Of a DNA stretch of 36,745 bases, positions 1-6,630 are shown piece after piece. Within the stretch, counting starts at the first letter, position 1, and every line of letters starts with the position of its first letter. Where the stretch lies: NCBI GenBank assembly GCA_018716085.1, contig DVKK01000052.1, forward strand, positions 1 through 36,745. The letters run 5' to 3'. The notes below the pieces were generated by a model that searched no databases, had not been told where the DNA came from, and saw nothing but the letters and a program-made list of their open reading frames with translations. This stretch comes from Candidatus Ornithoclostridium excrementipullorum (GTDB lineage Bacteria > Bacillota > Clostridia > Christensenellales > UBA3700). Made by a program: the position numbers and the translations under genes.

Positions 1-621
1 TTCCTCGGCGATATGGACTTCAAGGTCGCCGGCACTACCGAAGGTATCACCGCGATCCAGATGGATATCAAGATCAAGGGCATCAACGAAGAGATACTCC
101 GCAAGGCGCTCGCTCAGGCGAGAGAGGGCAGGCTCGAGATCCTCGGCAAGATGCTTGCCGTACTTCCCGGACCGAGAGCTCATCTGTCCAAGTACGCGCC
201 CAAGATCGTCACTTTCCAGATCCATCCCGACAAGATCAGAGAGGTCATCGGCAGCGGCGGCAAGACGATCAACAAGATCATCGACGAGACCGGCGTCAAG
301 ATCGATATCAACGATTTCGGCGACGTATATATCGCCAGCCCCGACGAGGATATGATAGCGAAAGCGCGTCAGATCATCGAACTGATCGCCAAGGATCCCG
401 AACCGGGTACGGAACTCGAAGGCGAAGTCGTACGCACGACCAGTTTCGGCGCGTTCGTAGAGATCGCTCCCGGCAAGGACGGCATGATCCACATCTCCAA
501 GCTTTCCAAGAAGAGAGTAGAGAAGGTCGAGGACGTAGTCAACATCGGCGACAAGGTCATGGTCAAAGTGGACGGTATCTCCGAAAAGGGTATCGCGCTC
601 AGCCTGATCAAGAAGCTGTAA
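1..621 (+). CDS. pnp: Polynucleotide phosphorylase, C-terminal part (cut by window edge)
   Basis: 3'-to-5' phosphorolytic exoribonuclease of mRNA turnover; works as a homotrimer in the cytoplasm. Only the last 206 residues are visible, because the frame is already open at base 1 and begins [12 protein letters not shown], which belongs to the second RNase PH-like core domain. The end of that core is followed by a KH domain (around bases 226-390, with the GSGG loop in [15 protein letters not shown]) and an S1 RNA-binding domain (around 409-618, [14 protein letters not shown]). The reading frame closes at TAA and is followed at once by an intrinsic terminator. The neighbouring YlxY-like and M16 peptidase genes match the usual Firmicutes order. 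Identification is very secure; the N-terminal half lies outside the window. Confidence 0.97.
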   Translation, partial: FLGDMDFKVAGTTEGITAIQMDIKIKGINEEILRKALAQAREGRLEILGKMLAVLPGPRAHLSKYAPKIVTFQIHPDKIREVIGSGGKTINKIIDETGVKIDINDFGDVYIASPDEDMIAKARQIIELIAKDPEPGTELEGEVVRTTSFGAFVEIAPGKDGMIHISKLSKKRVEKVEDVVNIGDKVMVKVDGISEKGIALSLIKKL

Positions 622-640
622 GCAGACGCAAAATCAGATA

Positions 641-669
641 CGCCGCCGTCCGTAAGGGCGGCGGTTTTT
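641..669 (+). terminator. Intrinsic terminator of pnp
   Basis: CGCCGCC (641-647) pairs with GGCGGCG (657-663) and is followed by five T residues. It lies about 20 bases after the pnp stop codon. Confidence 0.85.
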
Positions 670-740
670 CGTATACCCGCACCTAATCGCCGAAATCGTA
701 CGCGGACGGAAAACGCGGTCGCGGCGTGACCGAGGAGTGT

Positions 741-771
741 AAAAACTCGTCCGTCCACGAAGGGACGGACG
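741..771 (-). terminator. Intrinsic terminator of the deacetylase gene (minus strand)
   Basis: A 9-bp perfect stem, CGTCCGTCC (748-756) with GGACGGACG (763-771), has a 6-nt loop. Read on the minus strand it is followed by AGTTTTT. It faces the pnp terminator, as expected between convergent genes. Confidence 0.8.
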
Positions 772-808
772 GTAAATTCATCTTTGGGAAGGTCTCGATG
801 AAGTCTGT

Positions 809-1525
809 TTAACTTGCAAGAAGCTCCGACACGGTGACGGCCTGCAATCCGGCTTTTTCGATATATGTCAGTATCTCGGGCATTGCCTCTACCGTTTTTT
901 CCGTGGGGTGTGCGAGAATGAGTTCGCCGCTCTTTAGGTCTTTCGTGGCTCTCGTATATATGACCTGCGCGTTCTGATCCCGCCAGTCTATCGTATCCCG
1001 GCTCCACATGATGACTCTCATGCCCAGATCTCTGCATACTTCCAGGGTCAGATCGTTCCAACTGCCCGACGGGGGAGCGAAGAGAGTCGGCGCGGTTCCC
1101 GTCATGGCTTCCATCAGCGAATTGAGCGAGGTTATCTCCGAGACGTTTCCTTCGCGATCCAACGTCTTGTGGTCTTTGTGGAAATATCCGTGATTGCCGA
1201 TCTCGTGACCACCGTCGACGATCGCATTTATCACGTCGTTATTGTCGTCGGCCCAACAACCGCCGATGAAGAAAGTGCATTTTGCGCCGCGGTCCTCGAA
1301 GATGTCAAGAAGCTGCATCACGTAGTCGGATCCCTGATAGACGTTTATCATGACGGACACCTTGCCGTCGGCGTCGGTGTTGTAAACGGGATCGTCGAAA
1401 GCGGAGACCGTGTCGGGATCTTCCGCGCCGACAAAGGCAAACACTCCGAGAGAAACGAGCATCGCCACGATTATCACGTTTGCGGCGGCGGCTACCGCCG
1501 CGCCGGATCTGAAGAACTTTTTCAT
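809..1525 (-). CDS. YlxY-like polysaccharide deacetylase (NodB/CE4 fold), secreted or anchored
   Basis: A 238-residue protein with an N-terminal hydrophobic segment (residues 9-33, signal peptide or anchor) followed by a NodB-type deacetylase domain. Motif 2 is H112-G-Y-F-H116 after GHEIGN, motif 3 is APPSGSWN near 150-157, motif 4 is DTIDWRD near 177-183 and motif 5 is LAHPT with H206. The usual motif 1, TFDDG, is replaced by NVYQG at 61-65, so the catalytic Asp pair is missing; clostridial YlxY-like relatives, as I recall, also carry a changed motif 1. In Bacillus ylxY sits between pnp and the M16 gene in the same direction; here the gene is in the same place but inverted. I chose ATG at 1525 (MKKFF); a GTG at 1531 is in frame and the ribosome binding site is weak for both. 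Whether it still deacetylates peptidoglycan or another glycan is open. Confidence 0.85.
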   Translation of the reverse strand: MKKFFRSGAAVAAAANVIIVAMLVSLGVFAFVGAEDPDTVSAFDDPVYNTDADGKVSVMINVYQGSDYVMQLLDIFEDRGAKCTFFIGGCWADDNNDVINAIVDGGHEIGNHGYFHKDHKTLDREGNVSEITSLNSLMEAMTGTAPTLFAPPSGSWNDLTLEVCRDLGMRVIMWSRDTIDWRDQNAQVIYTRATKDLKSGELILAHPTEKTVEAMPEILTYIEKAGLQAVTVSELLAS

Positions 1526-1636
1526 TTTCACCGCTAATATGTTATTCCGCGGGATCGGCGGATATGCGGACGGACCGCGCCTTGTTTCCGACCGCCGTCC
1601 GAGGCGGCATACGTCGGGAAGCCGCGGGAATATTGC

Positions 1637-1665
1637 TTTACAAACTACACACAATATCATATAAT
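1637..1665 (+). promoter_or_regulatory. Sigma-A promoter of the M16 peptidase gene
   Basis: TTTACA (1637-1642), a 17-bp spacer and TATAAT (1660-1665). A Shine-Dalgarno AAGGTG follows just before ATG 1682. Confidence 0.75.
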
Positions 1666-1681
1666 CTAATAAGGTGAAAAA

Positions 1682-2947
1682 ATGAAGACCCGAATGATAA
1701 CTTTCGAAGACGGGCTTAGGCTCGTACACGCGCAGATGGAGGGCGTGCGTTCGGTCGCCATAGGCGTCATGACGGGCGCGGGCAGCGGCAACGAAACTCC
1801 CGAAAACAACGGTATATCGCATTTTATCGAGCATATGTACTTCAAAGGTACCAAGACGCGCTCGTCTTACGATATAGTAAAACAGATCGACGCTCTGGGC
1901 GCGCAGATCAACGCATATACCGCCAAACAGGCGACCTGCTTTTATACGATATGCGTGGACGACGAGAGCGAAAAGTGTGCGGAGATACTGTCGGACATAC
2001 TGTTCGATTCGACGTTCGACCCGGAGGAGATGGAGCGTGAAAAGAAAGTCGTACTCGAAGAGATATCCATGTGCGACGACGACTACGCGGACGTTTGCGC
2101 CGATACGGCGTCCAAACTTTATTTCGGATCCGATCCTCTCGGGATGCCCATTTTGGGTACGCGCGGCAACGTAAAGCGTTTTACCCGCGACGACCTGCTC
2201 GGATATATCGGTAAAAACTACAACGTCGGTTCCACGGTCATATCGATCGCCGGCAATATCCCGTTCGAAAAAGCGGAAGAGATCGTGCGCAAATACTTTG
2301 TCGGAAGATGGAGCGGCGGAGAGAGAGACTGGCGCGACAGACCGCGCACGCCCGAGGCTGCCGAGGAATACGTTTTCAAAGACATAGAGCAGTCGCATAT
2401 CACGGTCACTTTCGGATCCGTGCCGTATTCGAGCAAGAACGATATATCCGTGATGTTGCTCAATACGATACTGGGCGGAGGCATGTCCAGCCGACTGTTC
2501 TACGAAGTGAGAGAAAAACTCGGACTCGCTTACAGCGTATATTCCTATTCGGGAACGTATGTGAACAACGGCACTTTGAACGTATATATCGGCACCAATC
2601 CCGCTTCGGTAGGGAAAGCCGCGGACGTTGCGGCGGACGTTATCGCGGATATAAAAAAGAACGGTCTTTCCCGCGAAGAGTTCGACCGCGGGCTGCAACA
2701 GCTGCGCGGGGCGTACGTGCTGGGACAGGAGAGCAGCGGCGCTTTGATGAGGATACTTGCAAAACACGTGCTGTTTACCGGAGAAACTTTCGATTTCGCA
2801 GGAAGGATAGACGAGATAAGCCGACTTGACTACGCCGCCGCGTCGGAGGCGATAGCGAACGAATTGGATCTGTCGCGCGCGTGCGTGGCATATGTGGGAA
2901 GAAAGACGGACAAGGATCTGCTCGAAAGATTCACGTCGCGTGCGTAA
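1682..2947 (+). CDS. M16 family zinc metallopeptidase (MlpA/YmxG-like)
   Basis: A 421-residue insulinase/pitrilysin-type peptidase, cytoplasmic because no signal peptide is present. The inverted zinc motif HxxEH is HFIEH at residues 47-51, with the downstream glutamate region EREKKVVLEEISMCDDD near 115-130 that supplies the third ligand. The second half has the usual non-catalytic M16 C-domain, with the GGGMSSRLFYEVREKLGLAYSV stretch split around residues 263-284. Length matches the 410-430 residues of MlpA/YmxG, the homologue found next to pnp in Bacillus. Start ATG 1682 follows AAGGTG and a consensus promoter. The dUTPase gene begins 15 bases after it, so they are probably one transcript. 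Family assignment is secure; the natural substrate is not known from sequence. Confidence 0.93.
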   Translation: MKTRMITFEDGLRLVHAQMEGVRSVAIGVMTGAGSGNETPENNGISHFIEHMYFKGTKTRSSYDIVKQIDALGAQINAYTAKQATCFYTICVDDESEKCAEILSDILFDSTFDPEEMEREKKVVLEEISMCDDDYADVCADTASKLYFGSDPLGMPILGTRGNVKRFTRDDLLGYIGKNYNVGSTVISIAGNIPFEKAEEIVRKYFVGRWSGGERDWRDRPRTPEAAEEYVFKDIEQSHITVTFGSVPYSSKNDISVMLLNTILGGGMSSRLFYEVREKLGLAYSVYSYSGTYVNNGTLNVYIGTNPASVGKAADVAADVIADIKKNGLSREEFDRGLQQLRGAYVLGQESSGALMRILAKHVLFTGETFDFAGRIDEISRLDYAAASEAIANELDLSRACVAYVGRKTDKDLLERFTSRA

Positions 2948-2961
2948 ATAACGGGGACGGT

Positions 2962-3405
2962 ATGGAAAGGGAAAGGATAGAAAACATAATGCATTCGGAT
3001 ACTGACAAGCTGGACAGGATATTCGCCTTGCAGACGGAACTCGACGGCGACATAAGCGAACGCCGCGGACTGGACAAGCCTTCCGACGGGAACAAGTGCG
3101 AATGGATACAGCGCAAGACGCTCGCGATGGTGTCCGAACTTGCCGAACTGCTCGACGAAGTGAATTTCAAGTGGTGGAAAAATCCCAAACCGATAGACGA
3201 CGACAGGATAAAGTCGGAACTAGTGGACATACTGCATTTTTTCGTAAGCATGTGCCTGACCGCCGGCATGGACGCGGGCGAGCTTTACGGCAGATATCTC
3301 GATAAGAACAAAGAGAATTTCGACCGACAGTACGGCAGGAGCGCCAAAAAGGGCTACGACGTCGAAGAGAGAAAGCCCGAAGGAAAACCGGCAGACCGAA
3401 ATTGA
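2962..3405 (+). CDS. Dimeric-type dUTP diphosphatase (all-alpha NTP pyrophosphohydrolase)
   Basis: Predicted to hydrolyse dUTP to dUMP and PPi, keeping uracil out of DNA and feeding dTMP synthesis. The 147-residue all-helical protein has the MazG/dUTPase_2 layout: CEWIQRKTLAMVSELAELLDE (about 48-68, divided here: E of SELAELLDE bind Mg), KWWKNPKPID, then SELVDILHFFVSMCL with the E..D magnesium pair. Start ATG 2962 follows GGGGACGG; a second in-frame ATG at 2989 (preceded by AAGGA) is an alternative. It is downstream of the M16 gene and closed by a strong terminator. Related nucleotide pyrophosphatases with other substrates cannot be fully excluded, but the KWW and DILHF signatures favour dUTPase. 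Confidence 0.85.
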   Translation: MERERIENIMHSDTDKLDRIFALQTELDGDISERRGLDKPSDGNKCEWIQRKTLAMVSELAELLDEVNFKWWKNPKPIDDDRIKSELVDILHFFVSMCLTAGMDAGELYGRYLDKNKENFDRQYGRSAKKGYDVEERKPEGKPADRN

Positions 3406-3410
3406 CGATA

Positions 3411-3445
3411 AAAAATATCCGTCCGAGTCCGGACGGATATTTTTT
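3411..3445. terminator. Bidirectional terminator between dUTPase and zinc-ribbon genes
   Basis: A 15-bp perfect stem, A-run at its 5' side (3411-3425), tetraloop AGTC, and 3' arm 3430-3445 ending in T residues. The symmetric A/T runs let it stop transcription from both convergent genes. Confidence 0.9.
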
Positions 3446-3449
3446 GCAG

Positions 3450-3599
3450 TTACGATCTGGTAAAGGTCGTATTGTTGCAATTCGGGCAGGGCGGCATTTT
3501 GTCGTCCGCGCCGAGCTTGAGATTGAACCCGCAGTTGCAGCAGGTATAGCTGCCCATGCCGGGTCTTTCGCCGGTAGTGACCTTGCAAACTCTCGCCAT
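3450..3599 (-). CDS. 49-residue zinc-ribbon protein
   Basis: A short gene with an excellent ribosome binding site (AAAGGAGGT, 7 bases before ATG 3599) and a terminator directly after its TAA. The product begins MARVCKVTTGERPG and carries two CxxC knuckles, C20-C21-N-C23-G and P-C38-P-N-C41, around a short beta hairpin: a rubredoxin-like zinc ribbon. The layout G-x-Y-x-C-x-x-C-G ... P-x-C-P-x-C-x-x-x-x-F resembles the small zinc-ribbon-containing proteins that are common and uncharacterised in Clostridia. C5 near the N-terminus may be an extra ligand. No function can be given; metal binding is inferred from cysteine spacing. The gene is a monocistron transcribed away from the membrane-protein gene that follows. 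Confidence 0.88.
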   Translation of the reverse strand: MARVCKVTTGERPGMGSYTCCNCGFNLKLGADDKMPPCPNCNNTTFTRS

Positions 3600-3724
3600 G
3601 ATCTTACCTCCTTTCAAGTCTGTTTATAGTATGGGCACGGGCGGCGGATATATACGGAACGGCAATATCGACGACCGCGCGGGTAGCTTCGTTTTGCGTT
3701 TTTCAAAATAAAACGCCGCCGCGC

Positions 3725-3754
3725 TTGCCAAGCCGCCGCGCCGTATTGTAATAT
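3725..3754 (+). promoter_or_regulatory. Probable sigma-A promoter of the membrane-protein gene
   Basis: TTGCCA (3725-3730), an 18-bp spacer and TAATAT (3749-3754), 28 bases before ATG 3783. Confidence 0.55.
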
Positions 3755-3782
3755 AGTCGTGAGGAAGTCGAGGAGGCATTTT

Positions 3783-4658
3783 ATGGAAAACAACGCAGAT
3801 ACGCAAAAGAGCAAAATCGCGCAAACCGCTGAAAAATTCGGAAAACTCCGTCGGGTATTGTTCGTCGTATGGAACTTTGCGTACATAATAGCGTATTCGG
3901 TGTTCATCGTGATATCGATGAGCCGCAAAAACGCCGAAATAGTATGGCTGCCGTATCTTCTGATAGGATTTACCGCGGCGTATCTTATCGTGTTCGTGGC
4001 GATGCTCGCAGGCGGCAGGAATAACAAAGTCGTCAGCGCGTCGGTCAAAAATTACAAAAGTTCGTTCAAACTTCTCAAACTGGCGATCAAACTCATAAAC
4101 CTGTTGCTTACCGTGTCGATGGTGTTCAACACCGTGATAAACGACGACGGGCTGTTTGCTATAATACTTGCCGCGGTGTCCGTGCCCTATGTGATATTGC
4201 AGATAGTCCTGTCCGTCCGCAAGATGGTGAAGCGGAGCAGGGAGGCGAAGACGGCGGAGAAAAGATCGCGGCTGCGCAAGGATCTCGTCGCCGATATCAA
4301 GAAGATAGTGAACGAAGAAGACTCTTCGGAGCAGCAACCGGCCGGTGCGGATATCCCCGCAGCGGCTTCGTGTACGGCGATCGCCGCTGCAAAGGATGAA
4401 AGTACGTCGGCGCCTGCGACGGTATCGGACGTCACGGAAGAGAACGTTCCCGCAAAGAAGAGCTTTGCGCAAAAAGCGAACGGCAGATTACAAGAGATCA
4501 GGGATAAGGCAAAGACCGCTTCCGAAAACGCGAAGAGCGTCGCGCAGACTGGAAGCAAACTCGTGGAAAGAGTAAAGCAATACAATTCGGACAAGAAAGA
4601 ACTCGAACGCTCGTCCGATAAAAAGAAAAAACGGAATACGGACAAAAAACAGAAATAA
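3783..4658 (+). CDS. Unknown four-helix membrane protein with long charged cytoplasmic tail
   Basis: I do not recognise a family. The 291-residue product has four hydrophobic helices (about 24-46, 53-77, 97-119, 122-145) joined by short loops, then a 140-residue hydrophilic tail. The tail starts very basic (RKMVKRSREAKTAEKRSRLRK), continues through an acidic, Ala/Pro/Thr-rich low-complexity part (about 175-230), and ends with a predicted helical Lys/Glu-rich stretch and a poly-basic terminus. Positive-inside reasoning puts the tail in the cytoplasm. Start ATG 3783 follows GAGGAGG; the frame is open upstream but has no better start. The gene stands alone between its own promoter and a strong terminator. 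The basic tail could contact nucleic acid, ribosomes or acidic lipids; that is speculation. Confidence 0.8.
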   Translation: MENNADTQKSKIAQTAEKFGKLRRVLFVVWNFAYIIAYSVFIVISMSRKNAEIVWLPYLLIGFTAAYLIVFVAMLAGGRNNKVVSASVKNYKSSFKLLKLAIKLINLLLTVSMVFNTVINDDGLFAIILAAVSVPYVILQIVLSVRKMVKRSREAKTAEKRSRLRKDLVADIKKIVNEEDSSEQQPAGADIPAAASCTAIAAAKDESTSAPATVSDVTEENVPAKKSFAQKANGRLQEIRDKAKTASENAKSVAQTGSKLVERVKQYNSDKKELERSSDKKKKRNTDKKQK

Positions 4659-4675
4659 AAAGTTCCGCAAAAAAA

Positions 4676-4709
4676 GCGGCATACGGGCTCCCGTATGCCG
4701 CGTATTTTT
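4676..4709. terminator. Bidirectional terminator between convergent genes
   Basis: Stem GCGGCATACGG (4676-4686) with CCGTATGCCGC (4691-4701), loop GCTC, T-rich tail on the plus side and an A-run (4669-4675) on the other, between the membrane-protein gene and the minus-strand M28 peptidase. Confidence 0.88.
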
Positions 4710-4714
4710 ATAAG

Positions 4715-5941
4715 TTATCCCTGCAGACCCTTTTCGTCGAATTCGGTCACGAAGTCGATGGTGATGTCGAGGACTTTGGCAAGGCACTCGGGGCTGAGGT
4801 TGTCGTAATTGTCGCGCCTCGTATGATAGTAGTCCTTGACCTCGGGGCACATAGCGGCTATGCAGGCCGATCTTCTTCCGGCTTGAGCGAACGCCGCGCT
4901 GTCGGTCGCCCCCGCGTAAACCGAACCGTATTTAAGGTCCATACCGTTTTTTGCGGCGGCGCGTTTGATCAGCTCGCAGGCGGGCATATCTACTTTCACC
5001 GTGCCGTTGAGGTCGCGGTTGTAGATCACGAGATGTTCGAGCTCGCGCAGAGTTTCGTACGTTACGAAAACGGTTTCGATATTCGGCTCCAATCCGTATT
5101 CGGGATTGAGTTTGCAAAACGCTTTCGCACCGCGCAGTCCGGCTTCTTCCGAGCCCGTGATCAGAGCCACGACTTCGGTGTTTTCGAAACGGATACCGTT
5201 GTCGTGCATAAGTTTGAGCATCGCTATCGACATATAGCACGCGGAGAGGTTGTCATTGGCCCCGGGCACGACGGTCTTGTTGTCGGAGAACATATAGAAG
5301 CAGAGAAGGAACGGGACGAAGACGACCGAAGCGATAGCCATATACAGCGCCGCTCCGTCGGGAGTGCCGACGGCTCCGTTGCCCGCGGCGATCGCGACTA
5401 TCGCGGTGACGAGTATGTAAACGACCGAGATCACAGGTATGATTATACTGGCGAGGAAGAGTTTGTATCCTCCGACATAGTGCCAATGCCATTCGTATGC
5501 TGCGTCGGAGTGTCCGTTCAGGACTATGCGGCGTTTTACCTCCCCGGTCGGTTTGATGGTGCCCATAACGTTGCCCGAAGTGCGCTTTTTGAACAAAAAG
5601 TCGATCGTCTGTCTGTAAAACACGAATTCTCCGATCATAGGCAAAAGAGCGAGCACAAGGCAGACTATGCTGACCACGGGGGCAAAGAACAGCGTGATTA
5701 TGGAAACGAGCACAAGGGTCGCGGTTATCAGCGTCCATCCGAAGAACGCGTGCGGAGCGACCTTGAAACTTTCGCTTTTCACCTCGTCGGAAATGCCTTC
5801 GAGCTGGCTTTTCATATAGTCGAGAGCTTTGAGTTCTCCTTCGGAACCGGGATCGCGGTCGCCGAACTCCTCGATCACGTGTTTGATCTCGTCGCAGATA
5901 AATCTGACGCCTTCTTCGCGTTGCTGCTGCGAAATATCCAT
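4715..5941 (-). CDS. Membrane-embedded M28 family zinc aminopeptidase
   Basis: A 408-residue peptidase of the M28 (aminopeptidase Y/S) family. The co-catalytic zinc ligands are recognisable in order: H144 in NGHSD, D230 in GANDN, the E265-E266 pair in TGSEEAG (one catalytic, one ligand), D347 in ATDSAAF and H373 in YYHT. Unlike typical soluble or secreted M28 enzymes it has hydrophobic helices before the catalytic domain (about 66-108) and two more (about 161-187 and 199-219) inserted between the first and second zinc ligands. There is no cleavable signal peptide. Start ATG 5941 follows AAAGGAGG. It is a single-gene unit with its own promoter. Which side of the membrane the active site faces, and its substrates, are unknown. 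Confidence 0.88.
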   Translation of the reverse strand: MDISQQQREEGVRFICDEIKHVIEEFGDRDPGSEGELKALDYMKSQLEGISDEVKSESFKVAPHAFFGWTLITATLVLVSIITLFFAPVVSIVCLVLALLPMIGEFVFYRQTIDFLFKKRTSGNVMGTIKPTGEVKRRIVLNGHSDAAYEWHWHYVGGYKLFLASIIIPVISVVYILVTAIVAIAAGNGAVGTPDGAALYMAIASVVFVPFLLCFYMFSDNKTVVPGANDNLSACYMSIAMLKLMHDNGIRFENTEVVALITGSEEAGLRGAKAFCKLNPEYGLEPNIETVFVTYETLRELEHLVIYNRDLNGTVKVDMPACELIKRAAAKNGMDLKYGSVYAGATDSAAFAQAGRRSACIAAMCPEVKDYYHTRRDNYDNLSPECLAKVLDITIDFVTEFDEKGLQG

Positions 5942-5970
5942 ATCTTCCTCCTTTCGAACGGTATATTACT

Positions 5971-5999
5971 ATTATATTGGATATCCGTGCGATTGTCTA
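5971..5999 (-). promoter_or_regulatory. Sigma-A promoter of the M28 peptidase gene
   Basis: Read on the minus strand: TAGACA (5999-5994), a 17-bp spacer and TATAAT (5976-5971), 30 bases before the start codon. Confidence 0.75.
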
Positions 6000-6031
6000 T
6001 CGTATCCGCGAAAAAACACCGCCGCGCCGCG

Positions 6032-6053
6032 CCGATATTTTACCGATATTTTA
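6032..6053 (+). repeat. Tandem direct repeat upstream of the small anchored-protein gene
   Basis: CCGATATTTTA occurs twice in perfect head-to-tail copies (6032-6042, 6043-6053), ending 11 bases before the -35 box of the next gene. One helical turn per copy would suit an activator or repressor site. Confidence 0.6.
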
Positions 6054-6064
6054 CACGGGCGGCA

Positions 6065-6093
6065 TTGCGGAAACGCCCTCCCTGTGTCATAAT
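6065..6093 (+). promoter_or_regulatory. Sigma-A promoter of the 109-residue anchored-protein gene
   Basis: TTGCGG (6065-6070), a 17-bp spacer and CATAAT (6088-6093), then GGTGGAGG before ATG 6112. Confidence 0.65.
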
Positions 6094-6111
6094 ATATACG
6101 GTGGAGGAAAT

Positions 6112-6441
6112 ATGAAAAGGTTATTTGCGAAAATGCTCACCGTGCTTACTCTCGCGGCAGCGCTTGCTGCTTCGTGTTGCGGCATATGCGTCGCCGAAAG
6201 CGTGAGCGGCACCACGATAGGCGAGAGCGGAGACGTGTTGTTCTACATCCTCGTGGGAGCGCTCGTCATCGCGGTGATCGCGATATGCATAATTTTCAGC
6301 AGATCCGAAAAATTCGTCATCAAGGAGCGCGAACGCGTGACGGAACTCAACAAAGAGATCCCTCCCGCGAAAGAGATACGCGTAACGGACGCGGAAGACG
6401 CTGCGGATCGGGCGGACGCGGACGGCAAAAAAGAGGATTGA
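6112..6441 (+). CDS. Small exported or membrane-anchored protein, function unknown
   Basis: A 109-residue protein without a recognised family. It starts with a typical signal peptide (MKRLFAKM, then a hydrophobic stretch to about residue 28, with possible cleavage near CVAES). A short Gly/Ser/Thr-rich linker follows, then one membrane helix (about 43-63, VLFYILVGALVIAVIAICII) and an acidic, Ala/Asp-rich cytoplasmic tail. The layout is that of a single-pass protein with a very short exposed N-terminal part. Start ATG 6112 has a strong GGTGGAGG site; upstream in-frame ATG codons lack one. It is monocistronic, ended by its own terminator. No motif suggests catalysis. Confidence 0.78.
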   Translation: MKRLFAKMLTVLTLAAALAASCCGICVAESVSGTTIGESGDVLFYILVGALVIAVIAICIIFSRSEKFVIKERERVTELNKEIPPAKEIRVTDAEDAADRADADGKKED

Positions 6442-6459
6442 GTTGACTATATCCGACAG

Positions 6460-6483
6460 CGGAGGCACTGCCTCCGTTTTTTT
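6460..6483 (+). terminator. Intrinsic terminator after the 109-residue gene
   Basis: CGGAGGC (6460-6466) pairs with GCCTCCG (6470-6476) across a 3-nt loop and is followed by seven T residues. Confidence 0.85.
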
Positions 6484-6544
6484 ACGTCCGCCGCTTCCCG
6501 ACGACCGTTCGGGAAAGCTTCCGACGGCTTTTTCGTCTATATCC

Positions 6545-6573
6545 TTGCGGAAAGACGTCCGATGTTGTATAAT
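6545..6573 (+). promoter_or_regulatory. Sigma-A promoter of the alpha-galactosidase gene
   Basis: TTGCGG (6545-6550), a 17-bp spacer and TATAAT (6568-6573), 57 bases before ATG 6631. No catabolite-repression (cre) element was recognised in the short leader. Confidence 0.75.
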
Positions 6574-6630
6574 CGATACCGAAGGCGGTCCCGCAAAAAA
6601 TACATCGAGCGATCGCACGGGGAGGATGAC

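Noticed and set aside
1561..1630. Imperfect GC-rich hairpins between the deacetylase and M16 genes
   Set aside because: Stems are short and imperfect with no T-run; likely chance in GC-rich DNA.
809..2767. A 652-codon minus-strand frame that would extend the deacetylase through the M16 gene
   Set aside because: The extra N-terminal part is antisense to the M16 peptidase and its promoter. The signal peptide and domain begin at ATG 1525.
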